From: Desulfobacterales bacterium
GTDB taxonomy: Bacteria; Desulfobacterota; Desulfobacteria; Desulfobacterales; Desulfobacteraceae
NCBI GenBank assembly: GCA_022361535.1
Contig: JAKSAU010000941.1
Location: 1 to 42,839 of the forward strand
Direction: 5' to 3'
Length of the DNA stretch: 42,839 nt
Below, piece by piece: positions 16,794 to 26,248 of the stretch (position 1 is the stretch's first letter; every line of letters starts with the position of its first letter). The notes under the pieces are model-generated. The model was not told the origin of the DNA. It worked only from the letters and a program-made list of their open reading frames with translations, and did no database searches. A program made the position numbers and the translations under genes.

Positions 16794-17812
16794 GACTGTG
16801 CCTTGTCCCTCTGTGTCGCCTGGAATGCAGCCAATTTTAAAGCTTCTTTAAGGCTTGTTTCATCGGCTTTGCCTGTCCAGGCTATATCATAGGCCGTACC
16901 ATGGTCCACTGAGGTTCTAATAATGGGAAGGCCAATGGTAGTGTTTACGCCGTCTTTAAAGTGAACCATTTTAAAAGGGATCAGGCCCTGATCATGGTAC
17001 ATGCAGATGACTGCATCAAATCTGCCGTTAACGGCATTAAAAAATACTGTGTCCGGGGGCAAAGGACCTTGAACATCATAGCCTTTTTGTTTGGCAGATT
17101 CGACAGCCGGGGCAATGATAGTTTCTTCTTCACTGCCAAACATGGCGTCTTCACCAGCATGGGGATTAAGTCCTGCAACACCAAGCCGTGGACTAGGGAT
17201 TCCAAACCTTGAAATCAATGTATCCATAGTTAAATCAATTATTCTCAAGATTTCATTTTGGGTCAACGCAGCGGGAACTTGGGACAGGGGAACATGAATG
17301 GTAACCAAAACGACTTTTAGTCGGTGTCCTGCCATCATCATGGCAAAATTCTGTGTGCCGGTTCTATCTGCAATAAGCTCGGTATGACCGTGGAATGAAG
17401 ATCCGGCCAATTTTAGGCCTGTTTTGGTAATTGGGGCTGTAACGAGAGCCTGAATATCTTTGGAAAGTGCTAGATCCACGCCTTTTAATATGTATTTTTC
17501 TACAGCTTTTCCGGTTTCAGGGGTTGGGGCACCTAAGTTAGCTAAGCCAGGGTCCAGGTCGGACATAGGCACAAGATAGATCTGATTGGGATCGTTGGTA
17601 ATGGCTTTTGGCGTATCAATTTGTGTTATATTAAAATGAATGTTTAAAGCATGGGCAGCTTTGTCCAGAATTGTCGGGTCTCCAATAACTATTGGCGTAA
17701 AAAGTTTTGTCATCTCGTTATCAGAAAGGGCTTTGACAATAATTTCTGGGCCAATGCCTGCGGGGTCTCCCATGGTGATTCCAAGGATTGGGCGGGGTAG
17801 GATAGCGTTCAT
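16790..17812 (-). CDS. pdxA: 4-hydroxythreonine-4-phosphate dehydrogenase (PdxA)
   Basis: This 340-residue enzyme oxidises 4-phosphohydroxy-L-threonine with NAD(P) in pyridoxal phosphate synthesis; the length fits the family. Motifs are [14 protein letters not shown] at the N-terminus, [14 protein letters not shown] (metal-ligand His), [13 protein letters not shown] (His) and [11 protein letters not shown] (His). It is the first gene of the pdxA-uvrA pair. PdxA-like enzymes can act on other phosphorylated substrates, and no other pdx gene is nearby, so pathway membership is inferred. Confidence 0.92.
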   Translation of the reverse strand: MNAILPRPILGITMGDPAGIGPEIIVKALSDNEMTKLFTPIVIGDPTILDKAAHALNIHFNITQIDTPKAITNDPNQIYLVPMSDLDPGLANLGAPTPETGKAVEKYILKGVDLALSKDIQALVTAPITKTGLKLAGSSFHGHTELIADRTGTQNFAMMMAGHRLKVVLVTIHVPLSQVPAALTQNEILRIIDLTMDTLISRFGIPSPRLGVAGLNPHAGEDAMFGSEEETIIAPAVESAKQKGYDVQGPLPPDTVFFNAVNGRFDAVICMYHDQGLIPFKMVHFKDGVNTTIGLPIIRTSVDHGTAYDIAWTGKADETSLKEALKLAAFQATQRDKAQS

Positions 17813-18314
17813 TTTTTTTGACTCGATCTTTTATCATTATTAAAAAGATTAAATATACTATTGCAGCCTTATAGTGTAAATACAATTCAGTGATGGTTTT
17901 GTGAAACCCCTGAAAATTTAAGGGATGTTAATTTTTTATAGTTTTTATTTAATTCGGTGTAATTCGAAGAAAAACGGAGGAAAATGGAGGAAAAAAATTA
18001 ATAAATTATTTGGAAACCAAGAGGGTGTATAAAAATATCCTTGAAAAATAAGGGGTTGTAGAACTGCCTGTAATCAATAGAAAAATTCTTTGTTTCACAG
18101 TTAAAATCTAATAAAAACAAGATGTTGAAAAAATATACCAAACAAGGTCCTAACCTTTGGCTAACCAATCTTATTCCAGTTGACCGGGAAAGTATATTCG
18201 CTTAAAAAAATAGTCACTTTTTAAAAATGTCATTATGGTTCGCTTTAACTATTAATTTTGTCATCGCAGTTCACGGCATACAACTGCGCAATCGGAAGGT
18301 TTTTTATATAACGA
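17813..18314. other. AT-rich intergenic region upstream of the DnaA-like gene
   Basis: These 502 bases separate the divergent pdxA and dnaA-like genes. They are very AT-rich and contain short direct repeats (GGAGGAAAA twice near 17977-17996) and an inverted repeat CGCAGTT/AACTGCG at 18265-18271 and 18282-18288, just before the dnaA-like start. I found no perfect TTATCCACA-type DnaA box on either strand, so an origin here is not supported, though the altered DNA-binding motif of the neighbour could mean different boxes. No gene is seen. Confidence 0.4.
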
Positions 18315-19724
18315 ATGGAGTCGTTCTGGATAGAAGTCAAATCTCAAATTAAAGCTTCAGTACCTGATCACTGCTACAGGATGTGGATTGAACCGGTATC
18401 CTTCATTGACAACGATACAGAGAGTATCACCCTATCAGCTCCCAATGAGTTTTTTGTAAAGCGACTTAAAGAAAACTATCTCAGCCATTTTCAAAAAGGG
18501 TTTGCACGTCTTGGGCATAGTGTTCGTGTCGATTTTCAAGCAAGCAGTGCAGCCAAGGCACAAAACAAAAAAAGTAAAATCAGTCCCAAAAAGGAAATTA
18601 GGCAAACTGCAGGCGTGGTTCCCGCCATAGCGTCTGCTCCAGCATCGGTACCCATTGACCAGCCTATGCTGCCTGGCATGGACCCCAGCTTTAACTGTGG
18701 TCGGATGCTCAAGAAAAACTTTACCTTTGATGATTTCGTTGTTGGAGATAATTCTAATTTTGCATATTCTGCATCATTATCCCTGGCCCAGGGAAGGATC
18801 AACGGGTCAGGCATGCTTTTTCTTTTAGGAAAAACCGGACTAGGAAAAAGTCATTTATCTCAGGCTGTGGGACACCACATCATGGGGAACGATATTGCCG
18901 GAAGGGTTTATTACGTTACTGCAGAGGACTTTACCAACGAGATGATCTTTTCCTTAAAAAATAATGTCATTGACCGGTTTAAAAAGAAATATCGTCAAAA
19001 ATGTGATGTACTTATCCTTGAAGATATTCATTTTTTATCAGGGAAAACAGCCACCCAGAAAGAACTTGCCATTACCCTGGACTATTTGCTTGATGCAGAT
19101 AAGAAGATCATTTTCTCAGGATGCGAAAGACCTGATGATATCCCCAAACTTAACGACAATCTAAGATCCAGACTGAATATGGGGTTGCTCACAGAAATAC
19201 AGGCTCCCGACTTTGATACACGGGTCAGAATCCTTAGCAAAAAATCCAAAGGGCTGGGATGTACGCTGCCCATGCCGGTTACCGAATATATTGCACAGGA
19301 GCTGTGTGATGATGTCCGTCAACTGGAAAGCGGGATGTTTGGTGTGGTGGCCAAAGGACAGCTTATGGGCCGTGACATTGATATTGAGTTGGCTCAAAGT
19401 GTGCTTGAAAACATGACACGGGCAAGAAAACGGATTACCATTGACCTTATTAAAAAATTAGTGTGCAATGAGTTTTCCATTACTGAACAGGATATTATAT
19501 CAAAATCCAGAAAGCGCAGAATTGTAAAACCCCGTCAGGTAGCCATGTTTCTTGCAAAACAATATACGGACCAGCCTATCAAAAAGATCGGGTCAAGCTT
19601 CAAGCGCTATCATGCCACAGCTATCTATTCAGTTAATGCCATTGAAAAGGAACTCAAACAAAAAGGACAGCTTTACGAACAGATCAATTACCTGTCCAAG
19701 AAATTAGAAACCGGTAAAATATAA
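18315..19724 (+). CDS. dnaA: DnaA family replication initiator, divergent
   Basis: This 469-residue protein has the full DnaA layout. Domain I is at 1-80 (FWIEVKSQIKASVPDHCYRMWIEPV), followed by a linker at 80-125. The AAA+ core carries Walker A GKTGLGKSH (172-180) and Walker B VLILEDIHF (about 232-240). Domain IV starts near 393 (KPRQVAMFLAKQYTDQPIKKIGSSFKRYHATAIYSVNAI). The DNA-recognition motif, usually GGRDHTTV, is KRYHATAI here, so Asp and one Thr are replaced. DnaA opens oriC and controls transcription. It may be the main initiator of this lineage or a paralogue. dnaN does not follow; instead a glcD-type gene starts at the very next base. Confidence 0.85.
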   Translation: MESFWIEVKSQIKASVPDHCYRMWIEPVSFIDNDTESITLSAPNEFFVKRLKENYLSHFQKGFARLGHSVRVDFQASSAAKAQNKKSKISPKKEIRQTAGVVPAIASAPASVPIDQPMLPGMDPSFNCGRMLKKNFTFDDFVVGDNSNFAYSASLSLAQGRINGSGMLFLLGKTGLGKSHLSQAVGHHIMGNDIAGRVYYVTAEDFTNEMIFSLKNNVIDRFKKKYRQKCDVLILEDIHFLSGKTATQKELAITLDYLLDADKKIIFSGCERPDDIPKLNDNLRSRLNMGLLTEIQAPDFDTRVRILSKKSKGLGCTLPMPVTEYIAQELCDDVRQLESGMFGVVAKGQLMGRDIDIELAQSVLENMTRARKRITIDLIKKLVCNEFSITEQDIISKSRKRRIVKPRQVAMFLAKQYTDQPIKKIGSSFKRYHATAIYSVNAIEKELKQKGQLYEQINYLSKKLETGKI

Positions 19725-21104
19725 ATGACCATCAGCCCATCAGGGTTAAAAGCCCTGGAAAACATAGTTGGTGCACCTCATTTTAGTACAGGCAAAGAAG
19801 AACGCCTGGTGTATTCCTATGATGCCACAGGGCGTTCCTTTTTACCGGATGCTGTTGTATTCCCTGCCACAGAGCAGGAAGTTTCTGATATTTTTAAGCT
19901 TGCTGATTTAGAAGAATTCCCAGTCATCCCAAGGGGAAGCGGTTCCGGTATGACCGGGGGGGCTGTTCCGGTTCAAGGTGGTGTGGTCGTGTCAACAGGC
20001 CGCATGAACAAAATCATTGAAATTGATGACCGTAATTTTATCGCCCGGGTAGAACCGGGTGTAATTGTTTCAGATCTGCATAAGGCGGTAGAAGCAAAAG
20101 GATTGTTTTATCCACCAGATCCTGCTTCATCAGCGGTTTGTACCATAGGTGGGAATATAGGTGAATGCGCCGGTGGCCCAAGGGCCGTCAAATATGGCGT
20201 GACACGGGATTATGTGTTGGGTCTTCGTGTCGTTCTACCTTCGGGAGAGATCATCGAAACAGGGGTAAGTACAGCCAAGGGAGTTGCCGGATATGACCTG
20301 ACCCGGCTAATTGTTGGCTCCGAAGGAACCTTAGCTTTAGTTACACAGATTGTGCTTCGGCTTTTACCTAAACCTGCTGCTGTAAAAACCATGGCAGTTT
20401 TTTTTGACGGGACTGATGCTGCCGCTCAAACCGTGTCTGCTGTTATGAAACAGGCTGTGATTCCAAGATGTGTCGAATACCTGGATCATGCTTCTTTGGG
20501 GTTGGTTCAAGACAAACTTGCATTTGAGTTGCCCGACAAAACCCAGGCCCTGCTTATTCTTGAACTGGATGGAGAAGTGGATGAGGTTGAGACCAGTGCA
20601 CAGATTATTCGGGAATTTTGCATGAAACGCGGGGCGTTGGATGTGATGATCGCTTCAGATTCCAACGACGCTGCAAAATTATGGCAGGCCAGAAAATCCC
20701 TTTCTCCTGTGCTTTATAAAATTGCTCCGAATAAAATCAATGAAGATATTGTTGTTCCCATTTCAAAAATTCCAAAGATGGTTGATGCCATCACTCAGAT
20801 CCAAAAAGAATCCGGTCTGACTGTCGTGGCGTTCGGCCATGCGGGAGACGGTAACATCCATTGTAATATCATGTATGATAAATCAGATGACGATCAAAGC
20901 AAAAGAGCTCACAAAGCGGTAGATGAACTCTTTGATATTACTTTGAAGCTTGGGGGGACCATAACAGGTGAGCATGGCGTAGGGATTACAAAAATGGCTT
21001 ATCTTGAAAAGGAAGTCGGTAAAAGGGAACTTGCGCTTATGAAGGGGATCAAACAGGTGTTTGATCCTAAAAACATTCTTAATCCGGGTAAGATTTTTTC
21101 TTAA
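19725..21104 (+). CDS. glcD: FAD-linked 2-hydroxyacid oxidase (glycolate/D-lactate dehydrogenase, GlcD type)
   Basis: This 459-residue protein has the VAO/PCMH FAD-binding domain (VIPRGSGSGMTGGAVPVQGGVVVSTGRMNKI, about 70-100; SAVCTIGGNIGECAGGPRAVKYG near 135) and the C-terminal oxidase domain with HAGDGNIHCNI and TGEHGVG. These are characteristic of GlcD and D-lactate dehydrogenases, which oxidise glycolate or D-lactate and pass electrons to a partner Fe-S protein. The ATG directly follows the stop of the dnaA-like gene, so the two are cotranscribed. No glcE or glcF partner is adjacent. The substrate is not decided by sequence. Confidence 0.9.
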   Translation: MTISPSGLKALENIVGAPHFSTGKEERLVYSYDATGRSFLPDAVVFPATEQEVSDIFKLADLEEFPVIPRGSGSGMTGGAVPVQGGVVVSTGRMNKIIEIDDRNFIARVEPGVIVSDLHKAVEAKGLFYPPDPASSAVCTIGGNIGECAGGPRAVKYGVTRDYVLGLRVVLPSGEIIETGVSTAKGVAGYDLTRLIVGSEGTLALVTQIVLRLLPKPAAVKTMAVFFDGTDAAAQTVSAVMKQAVIPRCVEYLDHASLGLVQDKLAFELPDKTQALLILELDGEVDEVETSAQIIREFCMKRGALDVMIASDSNDAAKLWQARKSLSPVLYKIAPNKINEDIVVPISKIPKMVDAITQIQKESGLTVVAFGHAGDGNIHCNIMYDKSDDDQSKRAHKAVDELFDITLKLGGTITGEHGVGITKMAYLEKEVGKRELALMKGIKQVFDPKNILNPGKIFS

Positions 21105-21144
21105 ATTCCCCAAAGCAAAATAGTTATCGCTTCGGGTTGACCAA

Positions 21145-21363
21145 TCAGTTTGGTTTTACTGAGTAGTCATTGTAGATTAACAATTTTTCCAAAATATCAA
21201 CTTTAGGATGGCGGGTCTGCATCACACAGCATTTGATGGAAATGGCACAGTGGTCAAAGCAAAGCCGGTTATCCTTGTCAAATTCTCCAAAACAGTCAGG
21301 TATGTCCATTGAATCTTCTTTGACGTGTTCTTCTTCAAGCATCCGGTCTAATTTTATTTCCAT
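21145..21363 (-). CDS. Small Cys-rich protein, unknown function
   Basis: This 72-residue protein has an acidic N-terminus and a Cys cluster, CFGEFDKDNRLCFDHCAISIKCC, i.e. C-x10-C-x3-C-x5-C-C, likely to bind a metal. This CFG..D...xC..C...C pattern occurs in small bacterial metal-binding segments, but I cannot name the family. It stands between the convergent glcD-type gene and hflX, with only a weak ribosome binding site. The Cys pattern is the reason to regard it as real. Confidence 0.55.
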   Translation of the reverse strand: MEIKLDRMLEEEHVKEDSMDIPDCFGEFDKDNRLCFDHCAISIKCCVMQTRHPKVDILEKLLIYNDYSVKPN

Positions 21364-21449
21364 ATGATATCCAGTAGTATGTGGGTTATGGTTTATTTGT
21401 AATGTAAACCATGGGTTTTTTCAAGGTTGAAAAGCAAATAATCTATCGG

Positions 21450-23066
21450 CTAAACCATGGATTCAAGCTTTTCTACAAGTGGCGCCAGGCTCTGCTTTTC
21501 CAGGGCAGATACAAGTGTTCCGCGGTTTAGCAGCCACGGGTTATCAAAGTCATTCAGATCGGCCCTGTCCATTTTATTAAAAACGTAGAGGGTTGGAATT
21601 TTATCCAGATCCAGTTTTTTGAGCAATTGTTCAACCGACTCTTTTTGCTGCATATATCTAGGGTTAGATATATCTATCACATGAAGGATCACATCTGCTT
21701 CAGCCAATTCTTCCAAAGTTGCATGAAAGGCCTCCATCAACTCTTTAGGAAGGTTCTGGATGAAGCCGACCGTATCCGTAATGATTACTTCTTTGTCCTG
21801 GGGGAAGCGCAGTCTCCTGGAAGAAGGATCCAGCGTGGCAAATAAACGGTTGGCAGCTATAATATTGCTTTGAGTCAATGTGTTCAGCAAGGTTGACTTG
21901 CCTGCATTGGTATATCCGACAATAGATATGATAGGCAGGTCCCTGCGTTTGCGTCTTGACTTTTGCTGACGGCGCTGCTTTCGTATCTTTTCAATTTCTT
22001 TTTTCAACCGGGAGATCCGGTCACGGGCACGACGCCTGTTAACCTCAAGTTTTGTTTCACCAGGGCCTCTTCCGCCGATACCACCGGTAAGGCGCGACAT
22101 GGCCGTATTTTTGGTGATAAGTCTTGGCAGCATATATTCAAGCTGGGCCAGTTCAACCTGGAACTTACCTTCCCTGGATTTTGCCTGTTTTGCAAAAATA
22201 TCCAGGATCAGCTGTGTCCGGTCAATAACTTTCATCTCAACAAAATCAGTGATGGATCTGATCTGGGAAGGAGACAATTCCCGGTCAAAGACCAGCATGG
22301 TGGCGTAATTCTGAATAGCCTTGATGATCAAACTGGACAGTTTGCCTTTACCTACCACAAATTTAGGATCAATTTTTTTCCGTCTTTGAACTGCGGTTCC
22401 AACCACTTTAATATGGCTGGTTTTGCATAGTTCTTTGAGTTCATCCATGGAAACATAGGCATCTTTTGGATGAACTGTTGTGGCATTGATCAAAAATGCG
22501 TTTTCCCTTCCGGTTTCAGGCCGGTGCTGACGGTTATGCCGGGCCAGCTCTGATTCCAGTTCAAAGATTCGAGCCTGGCAGTCAGTGTCCAATTCATTGA
22601 TGCTGGCAGGAGCATCTATCTGGTAAGGCTCTGCCTCAGGATCAGGAAGAATATGGGCAGAATAAACAGTGCCAGGGTTGCCGGACGGTGTAAGACATAA
22701 GGCTGTGATATAATCCAGGCGCAAGAGCGCCAAGTCAGTCAAGTCATCCCTGGTCAACGCTTCATCAGATAGGTGGGTGTGAACGCACCGCACCCCTTTG
22801 AGACGTCCAGGTCCAGCCATATAATCGGGTGTAACAGGGATCACGATACGGTGTGGTTCCCCTGCGATTACGCAGACTACTTTTCCGTTACGATTGAGAA
22901 GAATTCCAACCTGTCGACGGATTTCCTGGCTGATTTCCACCAGCTCCTGAGCCATTTCTGGAGTAAGGATAAATTCGGGCGGGGACTTTAAAGTGTATAA
23001 GGCTTCAATCCGTTTAATCTGGGTTTTTCTTAAGCCTTCTGTTGTGCCGTATACGATTCGTTTCAT
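21450..23066 (-). CDS. hflX: GTPase HflX
   Basis: This 538-residue GTPase binds the large ribosomal subunit and splits stalled ribosomes. The G domain has G1 GYTNAGKST, G3 DTVGFIQNLP and G4 NKMD. The HflX-specific region before it includes VGKGKLSSL, VELAQLEYMLPRL and GGIGGRGPGETKLEVNRRR. The chain is longer than E. coli HflX (about 426) because of an N-terminal stretch of roughly 190 residues. Such extended forms are known in other bacteria. Its ATG overlaps the dnaB stop by four bases, so it is coupled to the ribosomal protein operon. Confidence 0.93.
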   Translation of the reverse strand: MKRIVYGTTEGLRKTQIKRIEALYTLKSPPEFILTPEMAQELVEISQEIRRQVGILLNRNGKVVCVIAGEPHRIVIPVTPDYMAGPGRLKGVRCVHTHLSDEALTRDDLTDLALLRLDYITALCLTPSGNPGTVYSAHILPDPEAEPYQIDAPASINELDTDCQARIFELESELARHNRQHRPETGRENAFLINATTVHPKDAYVSMDELKELCKTSHIKVVGTAVQRRKKIDPKFVVGKGKLSSLIIKAIQNYATMLVFDRELSPSQIRSITDFVEMKVIDRTQLILDIFAKQAKSREGKFQVELAQLEYMLPRLITKNTAMSRLTGGIGGRGPGETKLEVNRRRARDRISRLKKEIEKIRKQRRQQKSRRKRRDLPIISIVGYTNAGKSTLLNTLTQSNIIAANRLFATLDPSSRRLRFPQDKEVIITDTVGFIQNLPKELMEAFHATLEELAEADVILHVIDISNPRYMQQKESVEQLLKKLDLDKIPTLYVFNKMDRADLNDFDNPWLLNRGTLVSALEKQSLAPLVEKLESMV

Positions 23067-24442
23067 TCAAATCCCTGGTAAGATTCCGGTGCCAATTCTT
23101 CAAATCGGGTATACTGGCCGTTGAATACCATATGGGCCGTACCAATTGCACCATTACGGTTTTTGGCGACTATGATCTCTGCAGTTCCCTTTTTGGGATT
23201 GTCCGGTTCTTTGTTGTAGACTTCATCCCTGTAGATAAATGCAATGATGTCCGCATCCTGCTCAATAGCGCCGGATTCCCTTAAGTCAGACATCATGGGG
23301 CGTTTGTCGGAGCGTTGCTCAAGCATACGGTTCAACTGTGACAGGGCTACAACAGGCACATTCAGCTCTTTAGCCAATGCCTTTAGTGACCGTGATATCT
23401 CAGCAATCTCCAAGTCTCTTCGGTCAGAGCGGAAAGGCGCTTTCATAAGCTGGAGATAATCAATCACCACCAAACCAAGGCCACCGTTTTTTTGATAAAG
23501 TTTTCTGGTTTTTGCCCGCAGGTCCATTACGGAGATGCTTGGTGTGTCATCTATGAAAATGGGCAGTTCATTTAAGATGCCTGCGGCATCAGTGGCATGC
23601 TGCCAGTCCTCGGGACTGATGAATCCTGTTCGCAGCCGGTTTGAATCGATCCGGGCTTCTGATGTTAAAAGCCTCATGGAAAGCTGGTCACAGGACATTT
23701 CCAAAGAAAAGACTGCAACAGGTTTACGCTCTCCAAAAGCTACGTTTCTGGCAACATTCAAGGCAAAAGCAGTTTTACCCATACTTGGCCTGGCTGCAAG
23801 AATTATCAAGTCAGAACCTTGAAGGCCGGAAGTAAGCTGGTCCAGCCTTGGGTACCCTGTGGAAAGCCCGGACAAGCCACCGTCCTTTCCCTGTTGCTCT
23901 TCAAGCTGGTCAATGTTCAGGTCGATAAGCTCGCCTAAAGACTTGAACGCCCCACCTGATTTTCGTTCAGCAATTTGAAAAACAGACGCTTCAGCCTCAT
24001 CAAGAATATCTTTGAAATCACCTTTATCTTCCAGGCAGCGTTCAATGGTCGTGGAAGATGCATCTATGAGTTGACGCAATGAGGCTTTGCCCCTGACGAT
24101 TTTAGCATAGTGGACAGCATTGACCGCTACAGGAGCAGCATCAGAAATGGCAGCCAAAAATGCCGGTCCGCCAATGGCTTCCAATTCATCTCTTTCATTG
24201 AGGGCATTTGCCACCGTCACAAGATCTGCCGGTTCCTCATTGGATGCCAGTTCCATTATAGCCCTGAAAATTTTTTTATGAGCCCCTTTATAAAAATCAT
24301 CCGGGGTCAAAATTTCAAGAATGTCAAATAGGCAGTCGTTATTGATAAAGATGGCTGAGAGGAGAGATTCCTCTGCATCATTATCATGGGGAGGGGTTCG
24401 GTTGAGCAGATGATCGGTTTTTATGGGGTCTTTTTTTGCCAA
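23063..24442 (-). CDS. dnaB: Replicative DNA helicase DnaB
   Basis: The hexameric helicase that unwinds DNA at the fork. I place the start at TTG 24442 (AAGGATA just upstream), giving 459 residues. An upstream ATG at 24526 would overlap rplI and run through its terminator. The N-terminal domain begins PPHDNDAEESLLSAIF. The RecA-like core has Walker A ARPSMGKTAFALN, Walker B LVVIDYLQL, VVALSQLNR and SDLRESGAIEQDADIIAFIYRDE. No intein is seen. It follows rplI, a common arrangement, and precedes hflX. Confidence 0.93.
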   Translation of the reverse strand: MAKKDPIKTDHLLNRTPPHDNDAEESLLSAIFINNDCLFDILEILTPDDFYKGAHKKIFRAIMELASNEEPADLVTVANALNERDELEAIGGPAFLAAISDAAPVAVNAVHYAKIVRGKASLRQLIDASSTTIERCLEDKGDFKDILDEAEASVFQIAERKSGGAFKSLGELIDLNIDQLEEQQGKDGGLSGLSTGYPRLDQLTSGLQGSDLIILAARPSMGKTAFALNVARNVAFGERKPVAVFSLEMSCDQLSMRLLTSEARIDSNRLRTGFISPEDWQHATDAAGILNELPIFIDDTPSISVMDLRAKTRKLYQKNGGLGLVVIDYLQLMKAPFRSDRRDLEIAEISRSLKALAKELNVPVVALSQLNRMLEQRSDKRPMMSDLRESGAIEQDADIIAFIYRDEVYNKEPDNPKKGTAEIIVAKNRNGAIGTAHMVFNGQYTRFEELAPESYQGFE

Positions 24443-24452
24443 AATATCCTTG

Positions 24453-24490
24453 TAAGAAAAGGCCTGCAGCCCAAAAGTGGCCTGCAGGCC
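24453..24490 (-). terminator. Intrinsic terminator or attenuator between rplI and dnaB
   Basis: On the minus strand GGCCTGCAGGCC (24490-24479) can pair with GGGCTGCAGGCC (24472-24461) across a 6-base loop, and TTTTCTT follows. It lies 11 bases after the rplI stop and ends just before the dnaB start, so it may reduce read-through from ribosomal protein genes into dnaB. Confidence 0.7.
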
Positions 24491-24500
24491 ATAGATCTTT

Positions 24501-24959
24501 TTATTTCTCTTCTTTTTCTTCAGCAACCACGGTTACGGTGATTTCAGGTTCAACATCCTTATAAAGACGGATGGGTACCTTATACTCACCGGTTTCCTTG
24601 ATGGGTTCAGCCAGAAGAATAGAGCGGCGCTCTACAGCGACTTCCTGAGCATCAAGTGCGTCTTTGATGTCGTGGCTGGTAACTGAACCGTAAAGATAGA
24701 TTTCTTCACGAACTTTGGCTTTAATGGTTACAGCAACGTCTTTAACCTTGTCAGCCAGTTCTTCAGCCAATTTGCGTTCTTTTGCAATCTGGAGTTCCAG
24801 TTTTGCCCGGGCCTGCTCCATAACACGACGGTTCTGGGGGGTGGCAAGAACGGCTTTGCCCTGGGGAAGCAGGTAGTTTCTGCCATACCCGGGGGCCACG
24901 TCGCACTCTGTGCCGGCGATACCCAGTGTGTCGATGGTTTCTTTTAATATGACTCTCAT
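24501..24959 (-). CDS. rplI: Ribosomal protein bL9
   Basis: This 152-residue protein of the large subunit has the bL9 N-terminal signature MRVILKETIDTLGIAGTECDVAPGYGRNYLLPQGKAVLAT, a long connecting helix and a C-terminal rRNA-binding domain; its length is normal for the family. It ends with an acidic tail (EEKEEK). TGGAGG precedes the ATG. A hairpin at 24976-25003 (CCAGTCC with GGACTGG) lies just upstream and might be a leader element. It is preceded by the DUF2232 gene, a frequent arrangement. Confidence 0.97.
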   Translation of the reverse strand: MRVILKETIDTLGIAGTECDVAPGYGRNYLLPQGKAVLATPQNRRVMEQARAKLELQIAKERKLAEELADKVKDVAVTIKAKVREEIYLYGSVTSHDIKDALDAQEVAVERRSILLAEPIKETGEYKVPIRLYKDVEPEITVTVVAEEKEEK

Positions 24960-25010
24960 TGTAAACCTCCAAAATCCAGTCCATGCAGCTTCATGCGGAC
25001 TGGTTTTAAT

Positions 25011-25943
25011 TTATCTTTCTGCCGTTGCAAGTTTCCGAAAATTGATCCAGTTGTCAAAAAAGCCAAGGCCGATAACCAGTATAAGCACGTACAATTGTAC
25101 GGCAATCAGGCAATAGCAAAAGACTTTCAAGACCATAGGCGTTTTTTTTTTCTGGAAAAAAAAAGAAACAACAGCAATTCCTTGAAAAAAATAAACAAGC
25201 ATTAGGACGATCATGCAATTGATGGCGAATATTTTAACGGGTTCTGACGGGACCATAAGAGCAAGTCCGGTTAGAATCACCGCCCAGACTGTGAAGTCTG
25301 GTACTCGGTACCGGTTTAGGTGTTCAATGCTTTTGAGCGTCACCCCTTTTTTCAGCAGCATATTTCTTATAATCAAGATATTCAGCCATATGGTGGTTAG
25401 ATAAGACACCAGGAACATACCTGGTAAAATAACCATAAACGCTGAGTTCAACTGCTGGATCTGATCTTGCTCGATCCCCATTTCAGAGTAGAGTTCAGCT
25501 GTCATGCTGAAGTAATGCTTTAGGTATTCGGTAAGAATACCTGCCATGGTCTGTCCCTGTATGGTTGTATAAAGGGCAAATGCGGTAACTGCCGCACCTG
25601 CCACCATCAAGGTGGTAAGGATCATGGTTCTCTGAATGGTCAGGTGCCGTTCAAGGCATTCTCCTAAGAAAAAGCCGGTCATCAAAAGCGATCCAAAGTA
25701 GAGTACGTCAAATGCCATTCCCTTTGCCATGACCATCAGCAATAAAAAGCTGACTGCCACAATCATTCCGCCGCTGTTGCGTCCCAGCTTGAGCCGGAAA
25801 TAAAGCACGGGCAACGGCAGGAACAACAGTGCAAATACCCCAAGCAGGGGAAATGTAAGCACGGCTCCGAATATCAGCATACATAAAGAGATACCTAGCA
25901 GGGTCTCTTTGATGAATGTCGGATGGGTAAAGGATACAGGCAC
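25011..25943 (-). CDS. DUF2232 (YybS-like) membrane protein
   Basis: This 310-residue protein has about eight hydrophobic segments. Examples are ETLLGISLCMLIFGAVLTFPLLGVFALLFLPL at the N-terminus, IVAVSFLLLMVMAKGM, and two near the C-terminus. The pattern and its place between rpsR and rplI match the YybS/DUF2232 family, whose function is not established. Shortly after it lies rplI (51 bases), and rpsR is 24 bases upstream, so it is part of the operon. Confidence 0.75.
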   Translation of the reverse strand: MPVSFTHPTFIKETLLGISLCMLIFGAVLTFPLLGVFALLFLPLPVLYFRLKLGRNSGGMIVAVSFLLLMVMAKGMAFDVLYFGSLLMTGFFLGECLERHLTIQRTMILTTLMVAGAAVTAFALYTTIQGQTMAGILTEYLKHYFSMTAELYSEMGIEQDQIQQLNSAFMVILPGMFLVSYLTTIWLNILIIRNMLLKKGVTLKSIEHLNRYRVPDFTVWAVILTGLALMVPSEPVKIFAINCMIVLMLVYFFQGIAVVSFFFQKKKTPMVLKVFCYCLIAVQLYVLILVIGLGFFDNWINFRKLATAER

Positions 25944-25967
25944 TTGGTTTACTCCATGTCCCGGCTG

Positions 25968-26225
25968 TTAATGCATGGGACGTCCCACAAACGGCAGCAG
26001 AGCAATCTGACGGGCTTGCTTGATGGCCAGGGAAAGCTGACGCTGATGTTTGGCGCAGGTCCCGGTAATCCGTCTTGGGATAATTTTACCCCGTTCAGTG
26101 ACAAACTGCCTGAGTGATTTGGGGTTTTTGTAGTTGATTTCCATACCACTGTCTACGCAAAATCTGCAGATTTTACGACGTTGGTAGAATCTGCTTTTTC
26201 CTCCGCCTCTTTGACCTCTATACAT
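25968..26225 (-). CDS. rpsR: Ribosomal protein bS18
   Basis: This 85-residue small-subunit protein has KICRFCVD near the N-terminus and [25 protein letters not shown] near the C-terminus, the bS18 hallmark. The Cys pattern (CxxC plus C..H) marks the zinc-binding form. It pairs with bS6 on the 30S platform. It lies 23 bases after rpsF, with AAGGAGAG-type ribosome site upstream. Confidence 0.97.
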   Translation of the reverse strand: MYRGQRGGGKSRFYQRRKICRFCVDSGMEINYKNPKSLRQFVTERGKIIPRRITGTCAKHQRQLSLAIKQARQIALLPFVGRPMH

Positions 26226-26248
26226 ACGTTCTCTCCTTAATGATTGAA

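Noticed and set aside
17813..18314. Chromosome origin next to dnaA
   Set aside because: No consensus DnaA boxes were found, and dnaN, gyrB and similar genes are absent. The AT-rich stretch alone is not enough.
24443..24526. dnaB start at ATG 24526
   Set aside because: It would add 28 residues encoded by the end of rplI and by the terminator hairpin. The TTG at 24442 has its own ribosome site and matches the usual DnaB N-terminus.
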